DNA of 64,000 bases from Gonocerus acuteangulatus (taxonomy: Eukaryota; Arthropoda; Insecta; Hemiptera; Coreidae), in assembly GCA_946811695.1 (NCBI GenBank), contig OX328125.1:44284586-44348585 (forward strand), read 5' to 3'. The notes below the pieces were generated by a model. The model saw nothing but the letters and a program-made list of their open reading frames with translations, was not told the DNA's origin and ran no database searches. This document shows, in pieces, positions 32,467-43,297 of this stretch; the stretch's first letter is position 1; each line of letters begins with the position of its first letter. Both the position numbers and the translations under genes were made by a program.

Positions 32467-33387
32467 TTTGTTGTCATAGCACTGAAGATACAAAACACTG
32501 CTGCTTGTGTCTTATCCGAAGATCCAAAAGTATGGGCCTTTTGTTTAATCTTTCAAAATAGAATTATTTTTTCCTAAATTATCTTCTAAAGCGGACCATT
32601 TCCTAACAGCTGAGCTAAAAACAGTCAGTAATACATTTTTATGGCCCCGAGTATATTCTCTTCTGAATTTCAGGAGCGAAAAAGGACAATCTCCAATGAA
32701 AACTAACCGAAGAAACTATGATTAGCCAAACAAAGCCAACTACGCGCATAGAATTGACAAAAGACAGCATAGCCCGAGGACATGAGGTTAGAAACAACAA
32801 TGTAGATAGTAAAGGAAACAAGGAAGCGCTAAAAAGGAGTTTAACACCTCTTGTGCTTTTAATTGGGAAATAATTAATTATTATTGCTCTTAAGAGTAGA
32901 GAAAGAGGCGAACTCTAACGGGCAACTTAGCAACGACTCAGGCTACTTTAGAGCACTTGTTTTCAATTTATTTCTATTCCAACAAGACTTTACTCGCTAA
33001 CTCCTTCTCTCTTTTCTTTACTTTTTTTATTCTTTTAATGGTACTTTGCTTGGAGGATGGTTTTTATAATGCTCCCTGAAAGCCCCCCCCCTTTAGTTTT
33101 ATTTCTAGGCTTCACCATTAATCCCTGTTCCTTTTGTTTGGATTTAATTTGTGCTTTACATAATAATGTATTTCTATTTATTTTATTTTATTTGGGCTTT
33201 TCATTAGGAAGGAGATGCTCCAGGTGTCCTGGCTTATTAAAAATGTACTTGTCGTTATGCTGGTTCTGTAATTATATTACAAGCAGACACATATTCCCAA
33301 TTACATTTGAAGTAGGCAAACATCAAATGCTTACGAAATTCCATATTGAAATGTCTCTCAAAAGTGTTGAATGTTTTAAAAGAAAAT
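32467..33387. other. No recognisable feature
   Basis: Unassigned, with increasing T content to the right. C run at 33084-33091. Confidence 0.45.
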
Positions 33388-33392
33388 GCCCG

Positions 33393-33429
<37 letters not shown>

Positions 33430-33633
33430 TTGTTTGTTTGTTTGTGCCGTTTTTGGGCGAAAGAACCCCATGGTCGTCATCGCCCTACCGTGCAAAACAG
33501 CTGCACGAATCACTCACCGCATGCTCCCGAGTATCTTTCTCTCTCTCTCTCTTTTTTTTTTTTTTTTTTTTTTTTTTTCCCCAATTATATAACCGGCACT
33601 CTTTTATTTTTAATCATTTATTTTTAAATTCCA

Positions 33634-33704
<71 letters not shown>

Positions 33705-33808
33705 ACCGGTACTCTTTTATTTTAAATTACATTTTTTATGTTTCTTTTTTTTTTTATATATATATATTTTTTTCCTTTAACCGGTACTTTTCATTTTATA
33801 TGTATATA

Positions 33809-33845
<37 letters not shown>
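33388..33845. repeat. Homopolymer-rich block with degenerate AACCGGTACT units
   Basis: A tract (33395-33427), CT run (33538-33552), and T tracts (33552-33578, about 33637-33700, about 33816-33844). Between T tracts, AACCGGCACTCTTTTATTTT, AACCGGTACTCTTTTATTTT and AACCGGTACTTTTCATTTT recur, so three diverged units each follow or precede a T tract. These may be successive retroposon tails inserted in one place. Sequence length here is probably unreliable. Confidence 0.8.
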
Positions 33846-36800
33846 GGCACTTTCAATCTCCCTACTAAGAACTTAACAGAATATAACTGAATCTAATATT
33901 AAAAGTATACACTAAAAAAAGTAAAAACAGGTGTAACAGCTAAAAGGTTAACAAGGAAAATATGGTAACAAAAAATATCACAGCAATGAGTTAAACAGGC
34001 AAATAAAACTAAACAAGAGGTAACAAAAGTAGCTAAGGATAAATCAATAAATAGAAAGATAAAATACATAAATAAAGGTAATTAAATAGATAGAAACATA
34101 CACTTATATACACCTATATTCAAGGATATGAGCCAAAGAAAACTGTATAGCTATACCACAATTATTATACAAGACGGTTAAGTCCGGTTATTTTTAAAAA
34201 TTTGAGCAGCTTATCGACTGCTGCCGAATTATTTCCAAGAGCATCTTCCATCTTTCTGGGTATTCCAAGCCGTCGTAACACCATTGTATACTTCCGACAT
34301 TCTTCAAGGATATGCTGTATACTGAGTAGTGTCCGACAGGTAGCGCATCGAGGTGGGTTTGTTCTGGACATGAGATAGGAGTGCGTGAGACGAGTGTGAC
34401 CAAGCCGGAGTCTCGCCAACAACACTTCTTCTCCACGGTTTGATCTAGCCGATGACGCCCAAGGGAGGCAATCGCTTTTCACCATCTTAAGCTTATTAAA
34501 TCCAGCTTCGCTCCACATTTCCTGCCAGCGTTGTTTAATTGTCTTTAGTAGCGGGGAGGCAAGCTCGCTTACCATGAAAGTGGTGGGCGTTATGACTGGC
34601 AAGTCATGCGCAGAGGACGCTGCCCTGTCTGCCATCTCATTCCCTTTTAGTCCTCTGTGCCCAGGGGTCCAGACGAGGTGCACAGTTTTGCCTAAATCAC
34701 GCAGCATGGTGGAATATTGCAACAGTTTGATGATCCCTGGATTGTCACTGTACATGTTGTGAATGTTCAGCAAAGCACTTTTGGAGTCAGTACAGATAAC
34801 TACGTTGGCCTCGGGAAATGTCATCGCATGATACATAGCCGCTGATAGAGCAAACAGTTCTGCGGAGTAACTACTACTGATTGAATGCAATCTAAACTTA
34901 TACTCATTTTGCCCATCTATAAAAGCGCATGCGGAGGAAACACCAGTGTGTGACCCGTCGGTGTACATCACTCTTTTGTTGTCAATTTTGTCCAGAAGCT
35001 CATGGAGTCGAAGACTCAGTTCAATCTCGCTTGTGTCATTTTTCCGTAAGGTCAAGAAGTGACAAATGGGTTTACTATATTTCCATGGAGGAATGTACGC
35101 ATCTTGTTGACAAGAGGGGAACTCTTCAAGTTCGGCTATCATGGATCTCATACGGTAAGGAAGAGGTAAAGAGGCGGAAGTGTGAGCATAAAACAATCCA
35201 GAATATTTGGGACGGAATATGTAGGGGTAACAAGGATGGTCAGGTGAGGCATATATTTTGCATATGTACTTGGCGGCAAGCCGATGCCTCCTAAATATCA
35301 GCGGAGGAATCCCTGCTTCTGCACACAACGACAGGACCGGCGTGCTCCGAAAGGCTCCAGTTATGCTCCTGATTCCATTGAAGTGAATTGTGTCAATAAG
35401 TTCTAGCACAGGTTGCTTGGCTGAGCCGTAGACGATGCTCCCGTAGTCTATCTTACTACACACCATTGCTAGGTAAACCTTCAACAGCGAGAGACGATCT
35501 GCTCCCCAGGATGTCGTGCACAGCACTTTTAAAATTTTTAACCGGTCAAAGCACCGTCTCCTGAGTTCGCTCACATGTGGCACCCAGTTCAGTCGCCTGT
35601 CAAAGATCACCCCAAGGAACCGGACTTGTTCGACAAATGGAATCTGATGCGTTCCCAGCACCAGTGAAGGACATAGCGGCTCCGATCGTCGACGGCTGAA
35701 GAGAATGCACTTGGTTTTCTCCTCAGAAATGCGCAGCCCTGACGTCTTACACCATAGCCGAATCCGATTGATCGTCGCCTGCAGATTTTTCTTGATATAA
35801 TCAACACTCGCTGACCGACAGAAAATGAGGAAGTCATCAGCGTAGAGAAGGCCTTTCACATTAGTTGTGAGGCAAGTTTTAATTCCATCAATGGCGATTG
35901 CAAATAAAGTGGAGCTAAGGGCACTACCTTGCGGCACACCAAATTCAGTCTTCACATTCTTGGATAGAACACCATTTGCTAGTACTCTAAATTGTCTTTC
36001 CATAAGGAACTGTTGAATGAACCTAGGCAGGTTTCCTTGGAGGCCCCATTTGTGTAAAATCTGTAATATTCCATGCCTCCATACAGAGTCAAAGGCGTTT
36101 TTTATGTCGAACACAACTGCAACCAGGACCTGTTTGTTGATGTAGGCATACTGTAGCTCGCTTTCTAAAATCACCAGATTGTCCGTGGTTGATCGACCCT
36201 GTCGATAGGCAGACTGCCCCTTCCAAAGCAGATTTTGTTTGTCAAGGATCCACAGAAGTCGCTTGTTAACCATTTTCTCCAACACCTTACTTAGGCAACT
36301 GACCAAGGAGATGGGTCGATATCCAGAAGGGAACCTTCTGTCTTTATTTGCCTTTGGGATGGGAATTATGTGTGAAAGTCTCCAAGCACTAGGAAAAACG
36401 CCACTATGCCAGACCTGATTGTATAGCTGTAGCAAATGGTTTTTGGTTTGGGGAGACAGGTGTCGCAGCATATCGTATAGGATGTTATCAGGGCCTGGAG
36501 ACATGCCTTTCGATTTCCTTAGCGAAAATTCCATCTCCCACATTGTGAAAGGGTCATTATACTCAACGGCTTTGTTGCCATGGACAAAGTCCAGCGACTG
36601 AGATTCTGCTTTGACTTGGTTTACAAGGAATTCAGGATCAAATTCGGTTTTTTTAATTCGGAAGGACTCAGCCAGAGTTTCAGCTATCATAGAGCCGTCA
36701 GCAGTTAGATTTCCGTCTATACATAGGACCGTCGGTGGTACATCTGCTTTGCCTTGAAGGTTTCGAATTCTCCGCCAGACTTCTCTTGAAGGGGTGTTCG

Positions 36801-37525
36801 CACTAATGGATGAAACATAAGATTTCCAGTAAAGCCCTTTAGCTTCTCTTATAACTCGTCTTGAAACGGCTCTTACTCTTTTGAATTCAATGAAAAACGA
36901 AGTTGTCATATTCTTCTTGAATTTTCGATAAGCTCTTCTACGGTCACGAATGGCTTTCCTGCATTGGTCGTTGAACCAAGGCAGAGATTTAGGCTGTGAG
37001 TTCTTTTTCCGTTGAGGTATGGTGTTAATAGCTGCATCTTGAATGGCTTTTGTTAATGTATTGCAATTTATGTCCACATCTTCAAGGTGCCAGCTGGTAC
37101 AAACAGCAAGATTCCTGAATTTTTCCCAATTTGCTCTGTTAAGTGACCAAACTGCTTTCCTATCTGTTTGGTTGGCACATACATCTCCAACAGTAATAAC
37201 GATGGGGAAATGGTCACTGTTGTATAAGTCACTGAGGATGTACCAATGGAGTGTTGTAACAAGGGAGTAAGAACATGCAGACACATCTATGGATGAGGTG
37301 CTCCCGTAAGACGAGCTCAGGTATGTTGGTTGTCCAGTGTTAAGGATATGCAGCTCAGAGTCTTGAAAAAGAGTGGAAATCATATTACCACGAGAATCAC
37401 TTCTTGTGGACCCCCAAGCCGAGGAGTGAGCGTTCAGATCTCCCAAGACAACCCGAGGTTGAGGAATTTGTTCCAACAGGTGCCGAAGGTCGATTTCCTT
37501 AGTTTGCTCAGTTTTGCAAAAAAAA
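33812..37525 (-). mobile_element. I-like LINE, 5'-truncated, otherwise apparently intact
   Basis: The unit runs on the minus strand from a truncation near 37525 through one uninterrupted ORF to 34165, a 3' UTR of about 320 bases, and a T tract (minus-strand poly-A) at 33812-33844. Endonuclease C-terminal half, reverse transcriptase, RNase H and CCHC are all present, the plan of I/R1/Loa-group LINEs with RNase H. ORF1 and the N-terminal endonuclease are missing. The absence of any stop over 3.3 kb contrasts with all other coding elements here and implies a recent insertion. Confidence 0.88.
34165..37476 (-). CDS. LINE ORF2 protein (endonuclease C-terminal part, reverse transcriptase, RNase H, zinc knuckle)
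   Basis: The protein would nick target DNA, copy element RNA into DNA and degrade the RNA strand. Residues 9-23 hold the endonuclease motif VVLGDLNAHSSAWGS, with SSIDVS at 61-66 and SDHFPI at 87-92. Reverse transcriptase motifs are FDIKNAFDSVW (456-466), GVPQGSALS (513-521) and the catalytic YADD (545-548), with FLGV at about 620. RNase H has TDGS (839-842), AE (872-873), TDSKS (896-900) and GHRG..GNEMAD (940-950), so its acidic residues are kept. CATCRTLLSIQHILEEC (1044-1060) is the C-terminal CCHC knuckle. The frame stays open about 16 codons upstream of 37476 without a clear ATG; about 110 endonuclease residues are missing, so it is a partial gene and probably not functional alone. Confidence 0.92.
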   Translation of the reverse strand: MEQIPQPRVVLGDLNAHSSAWGSTRSDSRGNMISTLFQDSELHILNTGQPTYLSSSYGSTSSIDVSACSYSLVTTLHWYILSDLYNSDHFPIVITVGDVCANQTDRKAVWSLNRANWEKFRNLAVCTSWHLEDVDINCNTLTKAIQDAAINTIPQRKKNSQPKSLPWFNDQCRKAIRDRRRAYRKFKKNMTTSFFIEFKRVRAVSRRVIREAKGLYWKSYVSSISANTPSREVWRRIRNLQGKADVPPTVLCIDGNLTADGSMIAETLAESFRIKKTEFDPEFLVNQVKAESQSLDFVHGNKAVEYNDPFTMWEMEFSLRKSKGMSPGPDNILYDMLRHLSPQTKNHLLQLYNQVWHSGVFPSAWRLSHIIPIPKANKDRRFPSGYRPISLVSCLSKVLEKMVNKRLLWILDKQNLLWKGQSAYRQGRSTTDNLVILESELQYAYINKQVLVAVVFDIKNAFDSVWRHGILQILHKWGLQGNLPRFIQQFLMERQFRVLANGVLSKNVKTEFGVPQGSALSSTLFAIAIDGIKTCLTTNVKGLLYADDFLIFCRSASVDYIKKNLQATINRIRLWCKTSGLRISEEKTKCILFSRRRSEPLCPSLVLGTHQIPFVEQVRFLGVIFDRRLNWVPHVSELRRRCFDRLKILKVLCTTSWGADRLSLLKVYLAMVCSKIDYGSIVYGSAKQPVLELIDTIHFNGIRSITGAFRSTPVLSLCAEAGIPPLIFRRHRLAAKYICKIYASPDHPCYPYIFRPKYSGLFYAHTSASLPLPYRMRSMIAELEEFPSCQQDAYIPPWKYSKPICHFLTLRKNDTSEIELSLRLHELLDKIDNKRVMYTDGSHTGVSSACAFIDGQNEYKFRLHSISSSYSAELFALSAAMYHAMTFPEANVVICTDSKSALLNIHNMYSDNPGIIKLLQYSTMLRDLGKTVHLVWTPGHRGLKGNEMADRAASSAHDLPVITPTTFMVSELASPLLKTIKQRWQEMWSEAGFNKLKMVKSDCLPWASSARSNRGEEVLLARLRLGHTRLTHSYLMSRTNPPRCATCRTLLSIQHILEECRKYTMVLRRLGIPRKMEDALGNNSAAVDKLLKFLKITGLNRLV

Positions 37526-37530
37526 TGTAA

Positions 37531-38471
37531 TATTCAGACATGAAAACGCAGTATCATCCTTACAAAAGATAATGAGAAAAATTACTATCCTTCCTGTTAC
37601 AGTAACATATATATTCAATATAGTTTCATTTTGAGTAATTGTAGTTGAAGGAAGATATAGTCTAAAAAATCACTGAAATATGAACAGTGTGATTGCCCAT
37701 TTATATTAAAATGTATATAGAACTCAGCATCAGCTAATTCAAGTGGGGCGCCAGAGAATAAGTAAAACACAAATTTCATCTCAAAATCGGCTGAAGGGAA
37801 TTTGATATATATATATTTTTAAATTAGAGCCCTATAATAAAAAACTGACTAACAGTGTATGTATATTTATTTTCTTAGTACTCGCTATATGCGGGAATAT
37901 AAAATGAAAGATATTTTTCTTTGAATCGGGTTCGTTGGGATTCGAAATATTCCTTTGAAGGATTCTCGTCTAATGTTGGTTCAAGATGTTTTAAAATTAC
38001 ACAAGCCTTCATAACATTATAACTAATATTTTCTTTTCATTTATAGGTTACTTTTTAATTCAAGGATGCTAAGAAATATTGTAAACATTTCAAAGGATTA
38101 CCGTTAGCCACCGCAGAGCCTTTTTGATTAAATATTTTAATTTAACTTTCTACTTCTACTCGAGAAGAGGCATTGGCAGATTGGTGATTTTTTTTTTTAC
38201 TTATAATTTTATAGTTTTACACAAGTCGTTTAGCTTCTGTGTATATTTGAAGTTGTCCTTCAGGGCTTGACTAGATTTTATGTTAGTAGGTTTTAAGGAA
38301 ATGAAGTAGGCCAATAAAATGTAGTAAAAAATGTAATAAAACGGCAAACCACTGTATAGCGATCTCTAAAAATGAACAAATAAATTAAAAACAATAATGT
38401 ATAAAACGGAAAGAGATTATTAAACTGGTTAATTGCAGCAGTGAACATCCAGAAACTTCATTTAAGCTATA
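37531..38471. other. No recognisable feature
   Basis: AT-rich flank between the LINE truncation and a Helitron. No open frame or repeat worth calling. Confidence 0.5.
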
Positions 38472-39096
38472 TCTATGTATATATAAAAATCACGTGTCTG
38501 CCTGCTTGTCCCTTGGACGAATCGACACCGTTTTACCGAGTTTGACCAAACATTGCACTGAGGTAGTTCTTAATAAGAGGAATGTCCTAGGCTAGGTTTG
38601 TTTCTTATAGAAATCCACAACGTTTGACCGTTTTGACCAAACTGGGCACACAGGTAGGTCTTGATTCGGCGAGTGTCATTGGCTATGTCAAAAACGCCTA
38701 CGAGCTGGTTGTCTGTATGTTTGTTCCTTATACAAATCCACACCGTTGATCTTGAACAAACTTGCCACACAGGTAGGTCTTGATCCGGCGAGTGTCATAT
38801 TCTATGTCAAAAACGCCTACCAGCTGGTTGTCTGTATGTTTGTTCCTTATACAAATCCACACCGTTGATCTTGAACAAACTTGCCACACAGGTAGGTCTT
38901 GATACGCGGGGTGTATAGGCTAGATTACAATTCTCTATGACTCTCGGTTCGGAGGTCAATGGGTTCGAAACTGTGAACAGAAACAGTTACAGTTTTGCGT
39001 TATTAGATTTTAATATTACTTATTGGGTTTCTATTTTATTTTTCGTTTTCCTGATGCAGATAGTAGGTGTAGCATAGCATACCGGGTAACAGCTGG
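38472..39096 (+). mobile_element. Non-autonomous Helitron, copy b, with clean termini
   Basis: Starts TCTATGTATATATAAAAATC after an A and ends CATACCGGGTAACAGCTGG before a T, giving the Helitron signature A-TC...CTRR-T with no target duplication. Inside, a 119-bp unit (GCTGGTTGTCTGTATG, CAAATCCACACCGTTGATC, CACACAGGTAGGTCTTGATC) is repeated about 2.6 times from about 38598 to 38935; the second and third units are nearly identical, and the first is older. No ORF. Confidence 0.7.
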
Positions 39097-39902
39097 TACA
39101 TAATAAATTATTTATCTTGAGTTCTTGTTCGGATTCATTGTAGGGTGGCTTCTTTCTTCAGAGACACTATTGGCTATTTCTTGTGATGTTCCTTCTTCTT
39201 CGGTTTACAATAGCAGCACAAACAATATTATTCAGATTTTATGACAATATCTAATGTTTAGATATAAGTAAATTGCGCTAAAGAGTGATGGGGCAGTAAA
39301 AAACTGATGCTTGATTCATGTAACAAATTCAGAACTGCTCCTTCCCTTTTTCTGGATAAGGTGGTGATTTGTGAGAGCAGGACCTGATTCAGGAGCACAG
39401 ATATACTCTCTAAATCACCGGAGGAACGCTAGCTTTAACTCCTACCCCGAAGCAAGCACATTTGTCTTCATGTTTTGAAACCGTTTTTAACTGAATGTAC
39501 CAATGTATATTCCATTTATCTATTTTTTTTTTAACTTTGGAATGTTATAACGATTAATTACTGTTTAAATTGCAAATCGGAATTCTCAGTATTACTTCGA
39601 AGGATGTGATTTATGTTTTCAAGTTTTATTAACCGATTCACTGAAATTTCATCAGGGAATGAAGGAAAAATCAATCAAAAGCCCTACTCCGTCTATTTAG
39701 CGCGTTTTTCATGTCTCTTTACTATATGTACTGTATTTTACGAAAAAATTATTCCCCTATTATAAGAATATCTCAAAGAAAGGAAAGATTTTAGGTGTAA
39801 CAATGCACAGAAAACTGGCATTAGCCAATTCTAAGACGAAATTACAAACTACGCTTTCTCGACATGTTTCTTATACTATTAAACACACAGACACACACAC
39901 AC

Positions 39903-39950
<48 letters not shown>

Positions 39951-40242
39951 CTTCACTCTAGGACTATATCATAAAGGCATGTGATCATGCAGGCAGTGGG
40001 TCTATTTAGATATGCAGTGGATCCCATATGTTTAAAACAGAGAAGAGGGTAATTGTTTTAATGCTTTAATGTATGAGTTATAAACTTCGTAATTTAATTA
40101 TTCTTTACAGGTATGTATTTTGGTTACCGCTAAATGATTGTTATTATTGTTGTTTGTTTATTGTAATATATTTTATGAATTCTTTACAGAATAATAAAAT
40201 CTAGTTACTGAAAGATTTGAAAAGAACTTGTTAGCTATTGTT

Positions 40243-40297
<55 letters not shown>

Positions 40298-41575
40298 TCT
40301 GAAAGATTACCCTATATATATTTTTCACTTTTTCTAATTTCTTTCTATGGCAGGGGGTTGATAAAGCAGTACACCATTCGTTCAAATTTACTATTTTATT
40401 TGATATGTTTTGCCCGTCATATTTTGTACATTGGTCGTACCTATTAGATACTTTTTTTTTTACTTTAAAATTCTCACTAACAGAAACCTTAGTGTTCACG
40501 ATTATAAGCTTGCAGATGAACTTTAATTTATTAAGCACAAAAATTAATAAAAACACTTTTAAGGCTATATCTTGATTTGTTTTGAATGGTAATAGAATTT
40601 TATGCTAAAAAAACAACAAATTTTTAGATAATTATGAATGACTCAGTTAAGTAATCATAATTAATGAAATAATTTATATAAGAAAAAAAATAAACAAAAA
40701 TTAGATAAATTACAACAACAAAAAGACTGACGTACCTTAAATGTTCCTTACATGACAGAACTTCTTGTAGATGGTAGCCATCATATTGCCAAAATATTTT
40801 AAAGGTAAAATATTTAACCTTAAGTTTTATTAATTTATTTTATTTTTTATTTTATTTATTTGTTGTTTTTTTAGGACGGGTGTGGAATTTAAATTTCCAT
40901 AGATATTTTACTGTATCAGACGGAACTAAAATATAGGATTAGCATTAGAGCGTTGATATTCCGTCATGTAATATTCGTCTAGTGCAGAAATCCTGGAGGC
41001 ATTAATAATAATTTGGCCATTTTTAATTATTATAGATAACTTGATAATATGATAACCACGAATATTACATTATTGTATATCTATAAATTTTAATTAATTT
41101 TGACGTTGAATTATTAGTTTTACACAGCTATTTTCGAAGAATGAACTAATTTCAACTAACCATTTATGGAACCATATAAACGCTCACAATGTTGTACACT
41201 AACTATATAATATTATACATACAGAATGTCAGCAACAGGCCAATGTGTTATGTTCGTTCATTAAATTAGAATAAAACGAGAAGACTGAATTTATTTAAAG
41301 AAACGCATAAACGAATATCAATAGACCTAAAAACTAAGGTGGACATTTAACGAGACGTTTGTTATTCAACAAATCGTTCTCATTAGTTAGGCAAAAATAT
41401 ATGGCGATTTATTTTGCAATAAACTACCTTTGGAAAGGCAAATTAATAATTTGGGTTGTACTAAACCTCCTTTCCAGCTGGACCCATTTTGCTGGTAAAC
41501 GAACTCGTTTAATAGGTTTATATAGGGATGCTATATACTAAATTGCGCTGTGTAAAATATACATATGTCATGTAA

Positions 41576-41646
<71 letters not shown>

Positions 41647-41949
41647 CGTAGGTTATATTGCAAGTAGATAAAAATACTCAAGTTAAAACTAAACCAACAA
41701 TTTCGTTAAATACTGCCAACCTCACGTTTCTGTATGTTTTATTTTAAACATATGTCGTTCTAAAGGTTTTTTTTTAGAAAAGAACGTGTTTTTGTTTACA
41801 AAAACCCCAATTTCCACTGCTTGTAAACATTATTTTTCTACGTTAACTACATTATTTTTATTATAAGGTAGTGACCATATTTTTCCAATATATTCGTCTA
41901 TGGGAGAAGGTCAATGTTATAAAAACACTTACTTTCTTCTCTACTCTTT
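39097..41949. other. No gene; several TA microsatellites
   Basis: TA runs at about 39905-39948 (after an AC run), 40246-40292 and 41576-41632 (followed by TG). Small open frames through the TA runs are artefacts. No domain seen elsewhere. Confidence 0.6.
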
Positions 41950-42000
41950 TATTACGCTCTACATGTTTCACGTCGTTGTGACGCCTCTTCAGGAACACTT
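41950..42000 (-). ncRNA. Hammerhead ribozyme-like motif (type I layout), copy 2
   Basis: On the minus strand CTGAAGA (41992-41986) and GAAAC (41969-41965) flank a stem II of GCGTC and GACGT around ACAAC, with the same single unpaired G as copy 1. Stem I pairs GTTC with GAGC (one G-U), extendable by two G-U pairs. Stem III is again ACATGT followed by A. Relative to copy 1, stem II has changed A-T to G-C and C-G to T-A, so pairing is kept while sequence is not. The downstream GAAGGTCAAT-type flank is also shared with copy 1. Confidence 0.45.
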
Positions 42001-42839
42001 AAACTAAATAAAATAAAATATGGTTACAGCCTATACATTAGAGAACCTTCCGCAGGTAGAGCCATGTCTGGACTGATAAGAACAATCATTTTGGGAGAGT
42101 AGGATAGCAATTAATTATTTAACGTGAACAGAAAAATACACATTTCATTCTTTTCTTAAGAAGATTGTTGGAGAAGCCATAAATACCTGAACACCCTTTT
42201 CTTGACTGTGTCCTCGACCTTTATGTTTTGAAGTAAAAATATATCGGAGTTTGTTCAGAGATTTAGAGGAGAATGAATAAAATTATCCTTCAGTTTGTCT
42301 GAATTGAGATAAGTATATATAATATAAATAACTACATGATTTCTTTACCGATTGATGCTGATGTAATATTTGATCATGAAATTAAACATACTTATGGCAA
42401 TTATTGTAAAATTGCAACTTCGGTTTGATCAATATTATCATACAAAATGACTTTCCTAAAGATTTTTTTTTTTTTCAATATACTTAAACACTTACACCAA
42501 ATTTCTAGTCTAGTAGTGTGAGGGTGGAAACTCGCTAAAAGGAAGGCATCACTTCTACCATTGCCAGAGAAGGTTGATAACCTGTTGAGAATCCTCCCTA
42601 AAGACCCTGTTACTTATGAAAGGTTGTTAAAATTAAAGTAATATGATTAGTATGTTTTAGTAAAATATGACTGAATAAACTTCAAGGACAAGGATATCTA
42701 AATTTCTCTTCTAAAAGTTAAATCTGTAGATTCCGTATTGGTATGAAAAAAACTAATATTACTTTAGTAGATAAAATAAATACGTGCGTTTTTATTTGTA
42801 ATGAGTGTATTTTGATTTCTATGTGGGAATAGTTTTACA
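42001..42839. other. No recognisable feature
   Basis: Unassigned AT-rich sequence. Confidence 0.45.
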
Positions 42840-42995
42840 GGTTATGTGGTGTCACAGCTTTCTCTCAATAGACATTTAGTCAAAGTATGCTTTATTGTCT
42901 ATGGGATTTTACATTATTCACATAACCGTTCTGTCCCGTCATGAGATGTATTTGAGCCTATGGTGATTGGTCAATTCCTAAACTTCTGTATTAAT
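42840..42995 (-). pseudogene. LINE C-terminal zinc-knuckle fragment, decayed
   Basis: One minus-strand frame reads HDGTERLCE, stop, CKIP, stop, TIKHTLTKCLLRES. The cysteines and histidine keep C-x2-C-x7-H-x4-C spacing, which matches the end of LINE ORF2 proteins such as that at 34165. Two in-frame stops mark an old fragment. Confidence 0.5.
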
Positions 42996-43097
42996 AATTT
43001 ATACATATAATAAAAATTTAACGGAACGCTGTCTTTACATAGAAGATATAGGAGAACGAATATCATTGGGGGCCATTATCAACACAATAGCATACAA

Positions 43098-43286
43098 GGG
43101 GTCTCCCCTGGTCTAGTGGCTAGCGCGCTGGATTCATAAGCGGGAGATGTTGGGTTCGATCCCCACCGGCGGCAGGAATTTTCTCATCTCAGGGCTCGCT
43201 GAGAAAATCCCTGGCTGCAACCTGAATGTCGGCGCTTATGGCCAAGAATTATGTCGATGCGCCGTAAAAAAAAAAAAAAAAAAAAA
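43098..43286 (+). repeat. tRNA-derived SINE family 1, full copy with target duplications
   Basis: The copy has TGGTCTAGTGGCTAGCGC (A box), GGTTCGATCCCCACCGGC (B box), the body GGCAGGAATTTTCTCATCTC, and GTCGATGCGCCG leading to an A tail of about 20. ATAGCATACAA (43087-43097) and ATAGCACACAA (43287-43297) flank it, a target duplication with one mismatch, as made by LINE-driven retroposition. It lies inside the Helitron remnant. The head most resembles a tRNA with an Asp/Glu-type A box; I cannot fix the parent. Confidence 0.88.
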
Positions 43287-43297
43287 ATAGCACACAA

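Noticed and set aside
33057..33725. 222-codon plus-strand frame
   Set aside because: It consists largely of Lys and Phe runs from A and T tracts, has no domain, and contains no coherent protein-like core.
34165..37476. ORF2 start taken as a real start at 37476
   Set aside because: The codon there is TTG and the frame stays open further upstream; the protein is truncated inside the endonuclease domain, so no true start is present.
34574..37530. Plus-strand and shifted minus-strand frames of 60-120 codons inside the LINE
   Set aside because: They are shadows of the 1103-codon ORF2 frame.
43098..43170. Genuine tRNA gene
   Set aside because: A and B boxes are present, but the acceptor stem does not pair and the sequence continues into a SINE body with an A tail and target duplications.
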